A program made the position numbers and the translations under genes. Positions 18,243 through 28,945 of a stretch of DNA of 64,000 nt are shown here, piece by piece. Each line of letters begins with the position of its first letter. Position 1 is the stretch's first letter. The notes beneath the pieces are model-generated. The model saw only the letters and a list, made by a program, of their open reading frames with translations. It had not been told where the DNA came from and ran no database searches. Origin of the DNA: Haliovirga abyssi (GTDB taxonomy: Bacteria; Fusobacteriota; Fusobacteriia; Fusobacteriales; Haliovirgaceae); NCBI RefSeq assembly GCF_030295325.1, contig NZ_AP027059.1, forward strand, positions 868,001-932,000, read 5' to 3'.

Positions 18243-18445
18243 CAAGCATTTTTATTTCAAAATAAGAAGAAACTAATTTTTAAACGTTATTGATTAACGG
18301 CTTAAAAACTACCTATATATTTTTAAATAAAACATGCAATGCTTCAAGGATTTTTATTTAAAAATAAGAAGAAATTATTTTTTAAACGTTATTGATTAAC
18401 GGCTTAAAAATTACCGATACATTTAGAAATTATTTTTTAAACGTT
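18243..18445. repeat. Two tandem copies of the AACGGCTTAAAAA...TTTTTTAAACGTT repeat
   Basis: A unit with a period of about 102 bases (CAAGcATTTTTATTT at 18243 and CAAGgATTTTTATTT at 18345) fills almost the whole 237-base gap before the Nudix gene. Each unit carries GGCTTAAAAA, GCAATG and a TTTTTTAAACGTTAT end, as in the 99-bp copies at 20603 and 48782, so these are older members of one family. A third partial right end lies at about 18427-18446. Confidence 0.65.
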
Positions 18446-18470
18446 ATTTATATAAAGGGGAAATGTTATT

Positions 18471-18911
18471 ATGAAAGAGCCAAGAGTTAGAGTTGCGGGG
18501 ATTTTAACAGATGAAAATGGAGCGATATTATTCGTAAAGCATAAAAAAAAGGTTAAAGAATATTGGCTTTTACCTGGTGGTGGAGTAGATTATGGAGAAA
18601 CATTTCAAGAATCTTTAAAAAGAGAGTTTATAGAGGAAACGAACCTTGAAATAGAAGTAGAAAATATGGTTATGATATTTGAGTCAATAGATCCTAAATT
18701 ATCCAGACATATTATAAATATAATTTTTGTGGTAAAAAGAGTAGGTGGGAAATTAAAAGTAGGAGATGAAGAGATATTAAAAGAGGTTAAATTTATAAAA
18801 AGGGAAGATATAAATGATATATTATTATATCCAAATATAAAAGAAGAGCTTATAAAAAATAGTTATAATAAAGAAACGGAAATTAAATATTTAAAAAATA
18901 GGTGGGAATAA
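18471..18911 (+). CDS. Nudix hydrolase
   Basis: 146 residues. A complete Nudix box spans about residues 37-59: GGGVDYGETFQESLKREF followed by IEETNLEI, matching G-x5-E-x7-R-E-U-x-E-E-x-x-U. It cleaves nucleoside diphosphates linked to another moiety; the substrate cannot be read from the sequence. The stop overlaps the next start by one base (TAATG), so it is coupled to the PilB-like ATPase gene. Its leader is made of palindromic repeats. Confidence 0.9.
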   Translation: MKEPRVRVAGILTDENGAILFVKHKKKVKEYWLLPGGGVDYGETFQESLKREFIEETNLEIEVENMVMIFESIDPKLSRHIINIIFVVKRVGGKLKVGDEEILKEVKFIKREDINDILLYPNIKEELIKNSYNKETEIKYLKNRWE

Positions 18912-20599
18912 TGAAGAAGAAAAAAAGATTAGGTGATGCTCTTGTAGAGACAGGTGTAATAAGTGGAGAGCAATTACAAATTGCTTTAGAAGAGCATAAA
19001 AAATCAGGGGAAAAATTAGGAGAAGCAATAGTAAGACTTGGATTTTGTACAAAAGATCAGATGATAGAGACTCTTAGTACTCAAATGGGATTTCCATTTA
19101 TTAGATTAGAAAGACAAGTTATAGACCCTAAAGTTATTCAGCTTATTAGTGAAGATATGGCAAGACGATATAAATTAATCCCTATATTTAAAACAAATAA
19201 TAGATTAAATTTAGCAATGGCAGATCCATTAGATTATTTTGCAATAGATGAGATAGAATTTCAAACTGGGTTTGAAGTAGTACCTTCTATTGCAGTAGAA
19301 GATGATGTTTTAGAAGCTATTGATAAATATTATAGTAGTGGAAGAGAAAAAACTAAATTATCAGAATTTAAATATGATAAAAATTCTACTAATAAAAAGG
19401 TAGAAAGTGGGAAAATAGATATAACTGAAGAAGGAGATGATTCTCCTGCTGTTGAATTAGTAAATGTAGTGTTAAAACAAGCTATAGAAGATAAAGCAAG
19501 TGATATACATATTGAGCCAGAAGAGGATGAACTTAGGATAAGATTTCGTATTGATGGAATTTTGCATGAAGTAATGAAAACACCTAAAAATTTAGAATCT
19601 TCTGTAATGACAAGATTAAAAATAATGTCTAAATTAGATATTGCAGAAAAAAGGATTCCACAAGATGGAAGAATTGAATTAAAATATAAAGAAAAAGATA
19701 TTGACGTAAGAATATCAACTTTGCCTACAGTAAATGGTGAAAAAATAGTTATGAGAATTTTGGATAAAAGTAATGTAATGATAAATTTAGAAAATTTAGG
19801 ATTTGAAAAAGAGAATTTGGAAAAATTTAGAAAATTAATAAGAAAACCACATGGAATAATACTTGTAACAGGTCCTACTGGGAGTGGAAAAACTTCAACA
19901 TTATATGGAGCGTTAAATGAAATTAATACTCTTGATAAAAATATAATAACATTAGAAGATCCAGTAGAATATCAACTTAAAATAATAAATCAAGTACAGG
20001 TTAAATCAGATGTAGGATTAACATTTGCTTCAGGATTGAGATCTATATTAAGGCAAGATCCAGATGTAATAATGGTAGGAGAAATTAGAGATAAAGAAAC
20101 TGCAGAAATTGCAATTGAATCTGCAATGACAGGACATCTTGTGTTTAGTACATTACATACAAATAGTGCAGCAGGAACTATAACAAGGCTTATAGATATG
20201 GGAGTAGAGCCATTTTTAATCTCTTCATCAATAATAGGAATTGTGGGGCAAAGATTAGTAAGAAAAATATGTAATAGTTGTAAAACAGAGCATACAGCAG
20301 AAAAAGAAGAGATGTTAGAATTAAATTTGGATGCTACAAAAGAGTATAAGATATCAAGTGGAGAAGGTTGTAATTCTTGTAAAAAAACAGGATATAAAGG
20401 AAGAACTGCAATTCATGAGCTTTTAATACCAAATGAAAAAATTAGAAAATTAATAATAGAAAAAGAGAGTTCAGGAGCTATAAATAAAGAAGCTATAAAA
20501 AGTGGAATGAAAACAATGAGAGATGATGGAGTTACAAAAATATTAAAAGGAATAACTACAATAGAAGAGGTAATAAGAGTAACTCAAGAAGAGTTATAA
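18911..20599 (+). CDS. PilB/GspE-type secretion or pilus assembly ATPase
   Basis: 562 residues from the ATG at 18911, after ggtggga. The N-terminal GspE/MshE domain (LGDALVETGVISGEQLQIAL) is followed by the ATPase core with Walker A GPTGSGKTSTLYG, Asp box and Walker B (ILRQDPDVIMVGEIRD), and His box (TGHLVFSTLHTN). A zinc tetracysteine is formed by CNSC and GCNSC pairs (about residues 453-499). It powers a type IV pilus or type II secretion machine. No pilin, PilC/GspF or secretin gene is nearby. A 99-bp repeat begins 4 bases after its stop. Confidence 0.92.
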   Translation: MKKKKRLGDALVETGVISGEQLQIALEEHKKSGEKLGEAIVRLGFCTKDQMIETLSTQMGFPFIRLERQVIDPKVIQLISEDMARRYKLIPIFKTNNRLNLAMADPLDYFAIDEIEFQTGFEVVPSIAVEDDVLEAIDKYYSSGREKTKLSEFKYDKNSTNKKVESGKIDITEEGDDSPAVELVNVVLKQAIEDKASDIHIEPEEDELRIRFRIDGILHEVMKTPKNLESSVMTRLKIMSKLDIAEKRIPQDGRIELKYKEKDIDVRISTLPTVNGEKIVMRILDKSNVMINLENLGFEKENLEKFRKLIRKPHGIILVTGPTGSGKTSTLYGALNEINTLDKNIITLEDPVEYQLKIINQVQVKSDVGLTFASGLRSILRQDPDVIMVGEIRDKETAEIAIESAMTGHLVFSTLHTNSAAGTITRLIDMGVEPFLISSSIIGIVGQRLVRKICNSCKTEHTAEKEEMLELNLDATKEYKISSGEGCNSCKKTGYKGRTAIHELLIPNEKIRKLIIEKESSGAINKEAIKSGMKTMRDDGVTKILKGITTIEEVIRVTQEEL

Positions 20600-20602
20600 T
20601 AA

Positions 20603-20701
20603 GGAATGGCTTAAAAATAACATTCCTATTTTGTTATAAAATACGCAATGTTTTAAGCGTTTTTATAACAAAATATGAGAACATTATTTTTTAAACGTTC
20701 C
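20603..20701. repeat. Full-length 99-bp palindromic repeat, copy A
   Basis: Outer arms GGAATGGCTTAAAAATAACATTC and the reverse complement of the right end pair with several G-U pairs. A central hairpin pairs ttttgttataaaa with tttttataacaaaa and extends through acgc/gcgt. It is 95/99 identical to the copy at 48782. It lies in the leader of apt. Confidence 0.85.
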
Positions 20702-20727
20702 TAAAAAAATATAAAAAGGAGATAGAG

Positions 20728-21243
20728 ATGGAAAAAATTAAAGATTTAATAAGAAATATACCAGATTTTCCAAAAGAAGGGATATTATTTAGGGATATAA
20801 CAACTTTATTGAAAGATAGTGATGGATTTAAAAAAGTGATAGATATTTTAGCCGAAAGATACAAAGATAAAAAAATTGATTATATATTAGGAGCAGAGTC
20901 TCGTGGATTTATATTTGGTGCACCACTTGCATATGCTATAGGAGCTGGATTTATTCCTGTTAGAAAACCTGGAAAATTACCATATAATATAGTACAAGCT
21001 TTTTATGAACTAGAATATGGGACAGATTCATTGGAAATGCATACTGACGCAATTGAAAAAGGAAAAAAAGTTTTAATAATAGATGATCTGTTAGCTACTG
21101 GCGGGACAGCAAAAGCTATCATAGAGTTAGTGGAAAAGTTAGAAGGAGATATTGAAGAGATTGCATTTATAATAGAATTAGAAGGATTAAATGGAAGAAA
21201 AAAATTAAAAGATTATGATATTTATTCAATGATAAAATATTAG
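20728..21243 (+). CDS. apt: Adenine phosphoribosyltransferase
   Basis: 171 residues, the family's usual length. It salvages adenine to AMP using PRPP. Motifs: IPDFPKEGILFRDITTLL at the N-terminus, GAESRGFIFGAPLA, the Lys/Pro loop VRKPGKLPY, and the PRPP-binding VLIIDDLLATGGTAKA near residue 115. aaaaaggaga precedes the ATG. It is followed by rel and preceded by a palindromic repeat, so at least two nucleotide-metabolism genes here sit beside members of that repeat family. Confidence 0.97.
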   Translation: MEKIKDLIRNIPDFPKEGILFRDITTLLKDSDGFKKVIDILAERYKDKKIDYILGAESRGFIFGAPLAYAIGAGFIPVRKPGKLPYNIVQAFYELEYGTDSLEMHTDAIEKGKKVLIIDDLLATGGTAKAIIELVEKLEGDIEEIAFIIELEGLNGRKKLKDYDIYSMIKY

Positions 21244-21250
21244 GTGGTAG

Positions 21251-21282
21251 ATAAGCGATGCTTTTATAAGTGTCGCTTATTC
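21251..21282 (+). terminator. Possible weak terminator after apt
   Basis: ataagcga (21251-21258) pairs with tcgcttat (21273-21280). The T tract is poor (tcataata), so termination may be partial. Confidence 0.4.
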
Positions 21283-21290
21283 ATAATAGA

Positions 21291-21324
21291 GGAATATTTA
21301 AAAAAATTATTTTTTGAATATTCC
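21291..21324. repeat. Minimal palindromic repeat before rel
   Basis: GGAATATT...GAATATTCC ends around a TTATTTTTT core, resembling the two ends of the 99-bp family without its centre. It lies 32 bases upstream of the rel start. Confidence 0.5.
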
Positions 21325-21355
21325 ATTAATAGAGCAGTGATGGGAGATGAGAAAA

Positions 21356-23512
21356 ATGGGATATGCTAGCAAACTTTTTTTTAAAATAAAAGAAGAGGAT
21401 TTACCAGTTGATGTAGATAAAATTAAATTAGCATATGAATTTGCAAAAGAGGCACATACCGATCAATATAGAAAATCAGGGGAAGAATATATTATACATC
21501 CAATAGCTGTAGCTATGACGTTAGTTGAAATGAAAATGGACACTGATACGATAGTTGCGGGATTATTGCATGATGTGGTAGAAGATACTTTAATACCATT
21601 AGAAGAGATCAAATTAAACTTTGGAGAAACAGTAGCATATCTTGTTGAAGGTGTAACAAAATTAAGAAATTTACCAGCAGGAACTAAAAAACAAACAGAA
21701 AATATTAGAAAAATGATTGTAGCAATGGCAAAAGATGTAAGAGTTGTAATAATTAAATTGGCAGATAGGCTTCATAATATGTCAACGTTAAAACATATGA
21801 CACCAGAAAAGCAACAAAGAATAGCAGATGAAACTTTAAAGATTTATGCACCAATTGCACATAGGCTTGGAATGGCAAAAGTAAAATGGGAATTGGAAGA
21901 TTTATGTCTTTATTATTTAAAGCCAGAGGAGTATAGAAAAATAATATCTTTAATATCTTCTAAAAGAAAAGAGAGAGAAGAATATACAGAAGAAGTAAAG
22001 AAAAAACTGTTGGAAGAGATGAAAAAAAGTAATATAGCAGGAGAAGTAACAGGAAGGCCAAAACATTTTTATAGTATTTATAAAAAAATGACAGAAAAAG
22101 GGAAAAGTTTTGCTGATATTTATGATTTGATAGCTATAAGAGTAGTAGTGGATACAGAAGGAGAATGCTATAACGTTTTAGGAATATTGCATAATATATG
22201 GAAACCAGTTCCAGGAAGATTTAAAGATTATATAGCTGTTCCAAAGTCTAATGGATATCAGTCAATACACACAACTATAGTAGGTCCAAGTGGTAAATTT
22301 GTAGAGATACAAATAAGGACTTTAGAGATGCACAAAATAGCAGAAGATGGAATAGCGGCACATTGGAAATATAAAGAAAAAATAAAAAAAGATAAAAGTG
22401 AACATATATATTCGTGGCTTAAAAAAATATTAGAATGGCAAGATGATGCAAGTAGTTCAGAAGAATTTGTACAAACTGTAACAGGAGATATATTAAGTGA
22501 AGAGGTTTTTATTTTTAGTCCAAAAGGAGATGTAGTAGAACTTCCAAATGGCTCTACACCTCTTGATTTTGCATTTAGAATACATACTCAAATAGGATAT
22601 AAATGTATAGGAGCAAAAGTAAATGGATGTATTGTATCGTTGGATTATAAGCTACAAAGTGGAGATAAAGTAGATATAATTACATCAAAAACAGCAAAAG
22701 GGCCTGGAAAAGATTGGATGAATTTAGTTGTTACACATGGAGCAAAAGCAAAAATAAAAAAATGGTTTAAAGAAAAAGAGTTTGATGAAAGAGTAAAAGA
22801 GGGAAGATTTTTATTAGAAAAAGAGCTTATAAATTTTAATATAAAATCAAAAGATATTGAAGATTTGGAAGAAGTAAAAGAATATATAAAAAAACATAAT
22901 ATTCCAAGTTATAATGAATTTTTATTTAAAATTGGGATTGGGAAAATTGATGTTACTAGAATTAGTGAAAAATTCAAATCTATAAAAGAGATGGAAGAAG
23001 AAGAAAAAATATTAACTCAAATAGATGAAAAACCTAAAAGAAGAAGAAAAAATCAAAATCAAGGTATAGTTATAAAAGGAGTAGAAAATACCGTAATAAG
23101 ATTTGCAAAATGTTGTACACCATTACCAGGTGATGAGATTGGAGGATTTATTACAAAAGGGAATGGAATTGCAATTCATAGGAAAGATTGTAAAAATTTT
23201 AAAGAATTAAAAGAAAAAAGTTCAGATAGAGTTATAAAAGTTAGCTGGGAAGAAGATAATACTAAAAGTTATTACAGCGTATCTTTTGTAATTATAGTGG
23301 CAGATAGGTCAAATTTATTAAGTGAAATAATTAGAATTATTGGAGAACATAGAATAAATATTACTGGTGTAAACAGTATGAGCTTTAAAGAAAATGGAGA
23401 AAAAAGAGCAAATATAAAAATGACTATAGAAATTAGAGAAAAAGAGCAGTTTGAAAGATTAACGCAAGCTTTAAATAGAACAAAAGACGTTATTGAAATA
23501 AGAAGAAGTTAA
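21356..23512 (+). CDS. rel: Bifunctional (p)ppGpp synthetase/hydrolase (Rel/SpoT)
   Basis: 718 residues from the ATG at 21356; the ATG at 21347 abuts the Shine-Dalgarno gggag and is rejected. Domains in order: HD hydrolase (LLHDVVEDT near residue 63, intact); RelA/SpoT synthetase (YDLIAIRVVV, VPGRFKDYIAVPKSNGYQS); TGS (VFIFSPKGDVVELP); helical; zinc-finger region (FAKCCTPLPGDEIGGFIT...HRKDC); ACT at the end. Both active sites look functional, so it should make and degrade the stringent-response alarmone. It is read downstream of apt. Confidence 0.96.
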   Translation: MGYASKLFFKIKEEDLPVDVDKIKLAYEFAKEAHTDQYRKSGEEYIIHPIAVAMTLVEMKMDTDTIVAGLLHDVVEDTLIPLEEIKLNFGETVAYLVEGVTKLRNLPAGTKKQTENIRKMIVAMAKDVRVVIIKLADRLHNMSTLKHMTPEKQQRIADETLKIYAPIAHRLGMAKVKWELEDLCLYYLKPEEYRKIISLISSKRKEREEYTEEVKKKLLEEMKKSNIAGEVTGRPKHFYSIYKKMTEKGKSFADIYDLIAIRVVVDTEGECYNVLGILHNIWKPVPGRFKDYIAVPKSNGYQSIHTTIVGPSGKFVEIQIRTLEMHKIAEDGIAAHWKYKEKIKKDKSEHIYSWLKKILEWQDDASSSEEFVQTVTGDILSEEVFIFSPKGDVVELPNGSTPLDFAFRIHTQIGYKCIGAKVNGCIVSLDYKLQSGDKVDIITSKTAKGPGKDWMNLVVTHGAKAKIKKWFKEKEFDERVKEGRFLLEKELINFNIKSKDIEDLEEVKEYIKKHNIPSYNEFLFKIGIGKIDVTRISEKFKSIKEMEEEEKILTQIDEKPKRRRKNQNQGIVIKGVENTVIRFAKCCTPLPGDEIGGFITKGNGIAIHRKDCKNFKELKEKSSDRVIKVSWEEDNTKSYYSVSFVIIVADRSNLLSEIIRIIGEHRINITGVNSMSFKENGEKRANIKMTIEIREKEQFERLTQALNRTKDVIEIRRS

Positions 23513-23518
23513 AAATAA

Positions 23519-24682
<1,164 letters not shown>

Positions 24683-25972
24683 ATGAATGTAAAAGTAAGG
24701 GTAATAGATATATTAAATAGTGTTGATGAAGGTAAATATAGTAATATAGTTTTAAATGCGTATTTTAATTCTAATAGTGTGGAAGAAAAAGAAAAAGGAT
24801 TTATGACAGAACTATTTTATGGAGTTATAAGAAATAAAATATTTATTGAATACATTATAGGCAAATTTACTAAAAAAGTAAAAAAAAAGTGGATGTATAA
24901 TTTATTAAAAATATCTATTTATCAAGGGTTTTATATGAATTCAGATATAAAAGGTGTAGTTTGGGAAGCCGCAGAAGTTACTAAAAATAAATATGGAATT
25001 GAAATGTCAAAATTTATAAATGCAGTTTTAAGAAATATATTTAGAAATATAGATAATATAAGAGAAGAGCTAGAAAACGAGGAAAGATATGATATTTTAT
25101 ACTCATATCCAGAATGGATCTATAAAAAATTAAAAAAAGAGTATCCAGAAAACTTTTTAGAGGTAATGGAAAGTTATAAAAAAGTAGCAAAAATGAGTTT
25201 TAGAGTAAACAGATTAAAATATAGTGAAGTTGAATTTGAAGAATATTTAGAGAAAAATGGAATAAATATTTTAAAAAAAGTAGATTCGGTATATTATGTT
25301 GATTCAGGTAAAATTATTAATACAGATATTTTTCGTTCTGGAAAAGTTATAGTTCAAGATGGAAGCTCATATTATGCAGCTAAATTATTAGGAGCTAAAC
25401 AAGGAGAAAAGATATTGGATTGTTGTAGTGCACCAGGCTCTAAAGCTATGGTTATGGCAGAAAATATGAATAATATTGGTGAAATAACAGCAATAGATAT
25501 ATATAAGCATAAGATAAAGTTAATAAAACAAAACAAAAAGAAATGTGGAGCAGAGATTGTATTGCCAAGATTACATGATGCGACTAAAATAAAAGGAGAA
25601 TTTGACAAAATTTTAGTGGATGCACCTTGTAGTAGTATTGGGGTTATAAGAAAAAAGCCAGAAACTTTATATAATAAAGAATATAAAAATATAAAAGAAT
25701 TAGCTAAACTTCAAGAAGAGATATTAGAAAATGTGTCTAAATCACTAAAAGTGGGCGGAGAATTAATTTATAGCACTTGTACTATTTTTAATGAAGAAAA
25801 TGGAGATAATATAAAAAAATTCTTAGAGAATAATAAAGAATTTAAAGTAGAGAAGATTGAATTAGATGATAATATAAATTATTCATATGATGAAATTGGT
25901 GGAATAAAAATAGGTTATAAAGAAGAATTTTTAGATGGATTTTATATTATAAAATTAGTTAGAGGTGAATAA
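24683..25972 (+). CDS. rsmB: 16S rRNA (cytosine-967-C5)-methyltransferase
   Basis: 429 residues. The N-terminal NusB-like RNA-binding domain spans about residues 1-135, then a SAM-dependent methyltransferase domain. Motifs: VQDGSSYYAAKLLGAKQG, ILDCCSAPGSKAMVMAE (SAM loop), VDAPCSSIGVIRKKPE (PC motif cysteine) and YSTCTIFNEEN (catalytic TC cysteine). It starts on the base after the tgt stop. Members of this tRNA/rRNA modification run (23.5-27.3 kb) are tightly packed and probably form one operon. Confidence 0.94.
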   Translation: MNVKVRVIDILNSVDEGKYSNIVLNAYFNSNSVEEKEKGFMTELFYGVIRNKIFIEYIIGKFTKKVKKKWMYNLLKISIYQGFYMNSDIKGVVWEAAEVTKNKYGIEMSKFINAVLRNIFRNIDNIREELENEERYDILYSYPEWIYKKLKKEYPENFLEVMESYKKVAKMSFRVNRLKYSEVEFEEYLEKNGINILKKVDSVYYVDSGKIINTDIFRSGKVIVQDGSSYYAAKLLGAKQGEKILDCCSAPGSKAMVMAENMNNIGEITAIDIYKHKIKLIKQNKKKCGAEIVLPRLHDATKIKGEFDKILVDAPCSSIGVIRKKPETLYNKEYKNIKELAKLQEEILENVSKSLKVGGELIYSTCTIFNEENGDNIKKFLENNKEFKVEKIELDDNINYSYDEIGGIKIGYKEEFLDGFYIIKLVRGE

Positions 25973-25977
25973 AAATA

Positions 25978-26607
25978 ATGATTGAAGAATTAAATGAATT
26001 AAATAGTTATATTATAGATAAAATAGAAGAAAATGATGAGTTACTGTTGGAATTAGAAAAATATGCAGTTGAAAATAGAGTTCCAATAGTAACAAAAGAA
26101 GTAGCAAAATATTTGGAATTTATGGCTGAAATTTTAAAAAGTAAAAATATATTGGAAATAGGGAGTGCAATAGGATATTCTGGTATAATTTTAGCAAAAG
26201 TGGCAAAAAAATATAATGGGAAATTAACAACAATTGAAATTGACGAAGATAGATATAACATAGCAAAAATAAATTTTGAAAAAGCTAAATTAACCAATGT
26301 GAATATAATATTAGGAGATGCGCTAGATGTAATTAGTGGCTTGGATGAAAAATATGATTTTATATTTTTAGATGCAGCAAAAGGAAAATATATGGATTTT
26401 TTTAAAAAAAGTTATGAAAAACTAAATGCAGGTGGAGTAGTTTTTATTGATAATATTTTATTTAGAGGTTATGTAAATAAAATAGATTATCCAAAACGAT
26501 ATAAAACAATTGTAAAGAGACTTAATGAATTTATAGATTATTTGTATAAAAATCATGATTTTGTATTGTTGCCATTTGGAGATGGGATAGGGTTGGTAAA
26601 AAAATGA
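25978..26607 (+). CDS. Class I SAM O-methyltransferase, TrmR/YrrM-like
   Basis: 209 residues. The family-3 O-methyltransferase pattern is clear: PIVTKEVAKYLEFMAEI, SAM loop ILEIGSAIGYSGIILAK (about residues 57-73), TIEIDEDRYNIAK, and the metal/catalytic Asp in IFLDAAKGKY with FIDNILFRGYV. Bacillus YrrM (TrmR) methylates 5-hydroxyuridine 34 of tRNA. The neighbours tgt, rsmB and an rsuA-like gene make that role plausible. Small-molecule methyltransferases share the fold, so the symbol is left blank. Its last four bases overlap the next start (ATGA). Confidence 0.85.
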   Translation: MIEELNELNSYIIDKIEENDELLLELEKYAVENRVPIVTKEVAKYLEFMAEILKSKNILEIGSAIGYSGIILAKVAKKYNGKLTTIEIDEDRYNIAKINFEKAKLTNVNIILGDALDVISGLDEKYDFIFLDAAKGKYMDFFKKSYEKLNAGGVVFIDNILFRGYVNKIDYPKRYKTIVKRLNEFIDYLYKNHDFVLLPFGDGIGLVKK

Positions 26608-27317
26608 GATTAGATAAATTTTTGACAGAATGTGGATTAGGAAGCAGAACTGAAGTTAAAAAGATTATAAAAAAAGGTATTAGAATTAATGGAAAAATTG
26701 TAAAAAATGGAAAATTTCAACTAGATGAATTTAATTCAGAAGTGGAAGTAGATAATAAAAGAGTAGAATATAAAAAATATAGATATTATATTCTGAATAA
26801 ACCGCAGGGAGTAATTACAGCTACAGAAGATGCAAGAGAAAAAACAGTTATGGATATATTACCTACAGATGTTATAAAGAAAAATTTAATACCTGTTGGA
26901 AGATTAGATAAAGATACAGAAGGATTATTATTATTAACAAATAATGGAGAATTGGCGCATAATGTGTTATCTCCTAAAAAACATGTTAAAAAGAAATATT
27001 TTGTAAAATGTGAAAAAGAGGTTAATTTAGCAGATATTAAATTATTAGAAAACGGTGTAGATATAGGGAATTATATAACAAAGCCAGCAAAAGTAGAACT
27101 TTTAAATGAAAAAGAGATTAATTTAGAGATTTCAGAAGGTAAATTTCATCAAATAAAAAGAATGTTAAAAGCAGTGGATAATGAAGTTATATATTTAAAA
27201 AGAGTTGAATTTGGGGAATTAAAATTGAAAGATTTTAATTTAGGATTAGGAGAAGTTGTAGAGGTTAGTGAAAAAGATATAATTGGAAAAGATATAATAG
27301 AGAAAGAAGGGGAGTAA
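26604..27317 (+). CDS. RsuA/RluB-family pseudouridine synthase
   Basis: 237 residues. The S4 RNA-binding domain spans about 1-60 (MRLDKFLTECGLGSRTEVKK), then the synthase domain with catalytic Asp in VGRLDKDTEGLLLLTNNGEL (near residue 102). ILNKPQGVITATED and EGKFHQIKRML are typical of the RsuA/RluB/E/F group. It modifies 16S or 23S rRNA; the exact site cannot be assigned. It overlaps the preceding methyltransferase by four bases and is followed 6 bases later by a transporter. Confidence 0.92.
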   Translation: MRLDKFLTECGLGSRTEVKKIIKKGIRINGKIVKNGKFQLDEFNSEVEVDNKRVEYKKYRYYILNKPQGVITATEDAREKTVMDILPTDVIKKNLIPVGRLDKDTEGLLLLTNNGELAHNVLSPKKHVKKKYFVKCEKEVNLADIKLLENGVDIGNYITKPAKVELLNEKEINLEISEGKFHQIKRMLKAVDNEVIYLKRVEFGELKLKDFNLGLGEVVEVSEKDIIGKDIIEKEGE

Positions 27318-27323
27318 ATAAAT

Positions 27324-28661
27324 ATGGGCGAAATAAAAAGAGAAGGGTTTGCAAATAAAATAGGAGCAATAGCAGCAATAGCAGGTTCAGCAATTGGTCT
27401 TGGAAATATATGGAGATTTCCATATATGGCAGGTTCTAATGGCGGTGGAGCATTTTTATTTGTATATTTAATTTGTATAGCAATTTTAGGATTTTCAGTA
27501 ATGATGGCAGAATTTATATTAGGGCGAGCAGCACAAAGAAATGTAGTGGGAGCTTATGGAAAGTTTGGAAATAAAAACTGGAAAATAGTTGGATATATAG
27601 CAAATATTACAGGGTTTGTTTTACTTAGTTTTTATGGAATAATAGGTGGATGGGCATTAAAATATATTTATCTTTCAATTACAAATAGTTTTAGTGGGAA
27701 AACATCTACTCAATTAGGAGCGATTTTTAGTTCTTTTATTGGTAAAGGAATGCAGCCACTGTTTTGGTATATATTATTTATGGCATTAACAGCAATAATC
27801 ATTTTGTCTGGAGTTCAAAAAGGGATAGAGAAAGCTAGTGAAATTATGATGCCTTTACTATTTGGAATAATAATAATATTAGCTGTTCGAGCACTGTTTT
27901 TACCAGGAGCAAAAGAGGGATTAAAATTTTTATTTGCAGTTGATTTTTCAAAAATAACAGGAAAAGTTATTTTAAGTGCTTTGGGACATTCATTTTTCAC
28001 ATTAAGTTTGGGAATGGGTACAATGGTAATTTATGGTTCTTATATAAAAGAAAAAACAAAGCTTGAGAATGTGGCATTACAAGTTATAATTGCAGATACA
28101 TTAGTTGCAATTTTAGCAGGGATAGTTATTTTTCCAGCAATATTTACTTTTGGTATTAATCCTGCAGGTGGACCTGGATTAGCATTTATTACATTACCAA
28201 ATGTATTTTTAAAAATAACTGGTGGATATTTTATAGCAATATTATTTTTTGCACTGTTATCAATAGCAGCACTTACTTCTTCAATATCTATATTAGAAGT
28301 TTTAGTAGCATATTTTGTAGAAGAAAAAAATATAGATAGAAAAAAAGCAACTATAGTTACAACAATTGTTATGATTATGGTAGGTATCCCAGCATCATTG
28401 TCATTAAATCCAAGTAGACATCTTATTTTTGGTGGAAAATCAATTTTTGATTGGTTTGATTTTTTTACAGGAACATTAATGTTACCTGTAGGTGGATTAT
28501 TTGTTTCAATTTTTGTAGGATGGTTTTTAGATAAAAATATTATAAAAAAAGAGTTGAAAGATAACCAATTGCTTATGAAATTTTTAAGTTTTACATTGAA
28601 ATTTATAGCACCAATAACTGTTTTTATAGTTTTGATTAATGGATTGGGGATAATTAAATAG
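27324..28661 (+). CDS. SNF-family sodium-dependent transporter
   Basis: 445 residues with about 11-12 membrane helices. The neurotransmitter:sodium symporter signature is at the N-terminus: KIGAIAAIAGSAIGLGNIWR followed by FPYMAGSNGGGAFLFVYL, which lines the Na1/Na2 and substrate sites. Bacterial members (LeuT, TnaT, MhsT) import amino acids with Na+. The substrate is not predictable here. The start has ggagt 7 bases upstream. It is the last gene before a terminator. Confidence 0.93.
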   Translation: MGEIKREGFANKIGAIAAIAGSAIGLGNIWRFPYMAGSNGGGAFLFVYLICIAILGFSVMMAEFILGRAAQRNVVGAYGKFGNKNWKIVGYIANITGFVLLSFYGIIGGWALKYIYLSITNSFSGKTSTQLGAIFSSFIGKGMQPLFWYILFMALTAIIILSGVQKGIEKASEIMMPLLFGIIIILAVRALFLPGAKEGLKFLFAVDFSKITGKVILSALGHSFFTLSLGMGTMVIYGSYIKEKTKLENVALQVIIADTLVAILAGIVIFPAIFTFGINPAGGPGLAFITLPNVFLKITGGYFIAILFFALLSIAALTSSISILEVLVAYFVEEKNIDRKKATIVTTIVMIMVGIPASLSLNPSRHLIFGGKSIFDWFDFFTGTLMLPVGGLFVSIFVGWFLDKNIIKKELKDNQLLMKFLSFTLKFIAPITVFIVLINGLGIIK

Positions 28662-28775
28662 CATAAGTTTAGAAAAATATTTTTTGGAGATTATAATTAT
28701 AAATAGATGTAAGAGATATTCTATTGTGATTTGGATTACAGAAATTTTATAAAGAAAATAGTATTATTAATTTAT

Positions 28776-28846
28776 AAAGCAGGAATAGAATTCAAAAATA
28801 GTCAAGTTTAGGCTATTTCAAAATCTATCTCTGCTTTTGTTTTTGA
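28776..28846 (+). terminator. Long hairpin terminator after the SNF transporter
   Basis: aaagcaggaataga (about 28776-28789) pairs with tctatctctgctttt, with an inner aaatag/ctattt stem, then tgttttt. A 284-base gap (28662-28945) otherwise holds only the aroC promoter. Confidence 0.7.
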
Positions 28847-28874
28847 TAAATTTATTTTTTTAAACTCCCTTATC

Positions 28875-28903
28875 TTGAAATAAAATTAAAATTAATGTAT
28901 AAT
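28875..28903 (+). promoter_or_regulatory. Promoter of aroC
   Basis: TTGAAA (28875-28880), 17 bases, TATAAT (28898-28903), 42 bases before the start codon. Confidence 0.72.
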
Positions 28904-28945
28904 AGATAAAGTTGTACTATTAGGATAATATAAAGGAGTGATAAT

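Noticed and set aside
18234-18470. CRISPR array at the tandem repeats
   Set aside because: The unit is about 102 bases with only two copies, no unique spacers and no cas genes.
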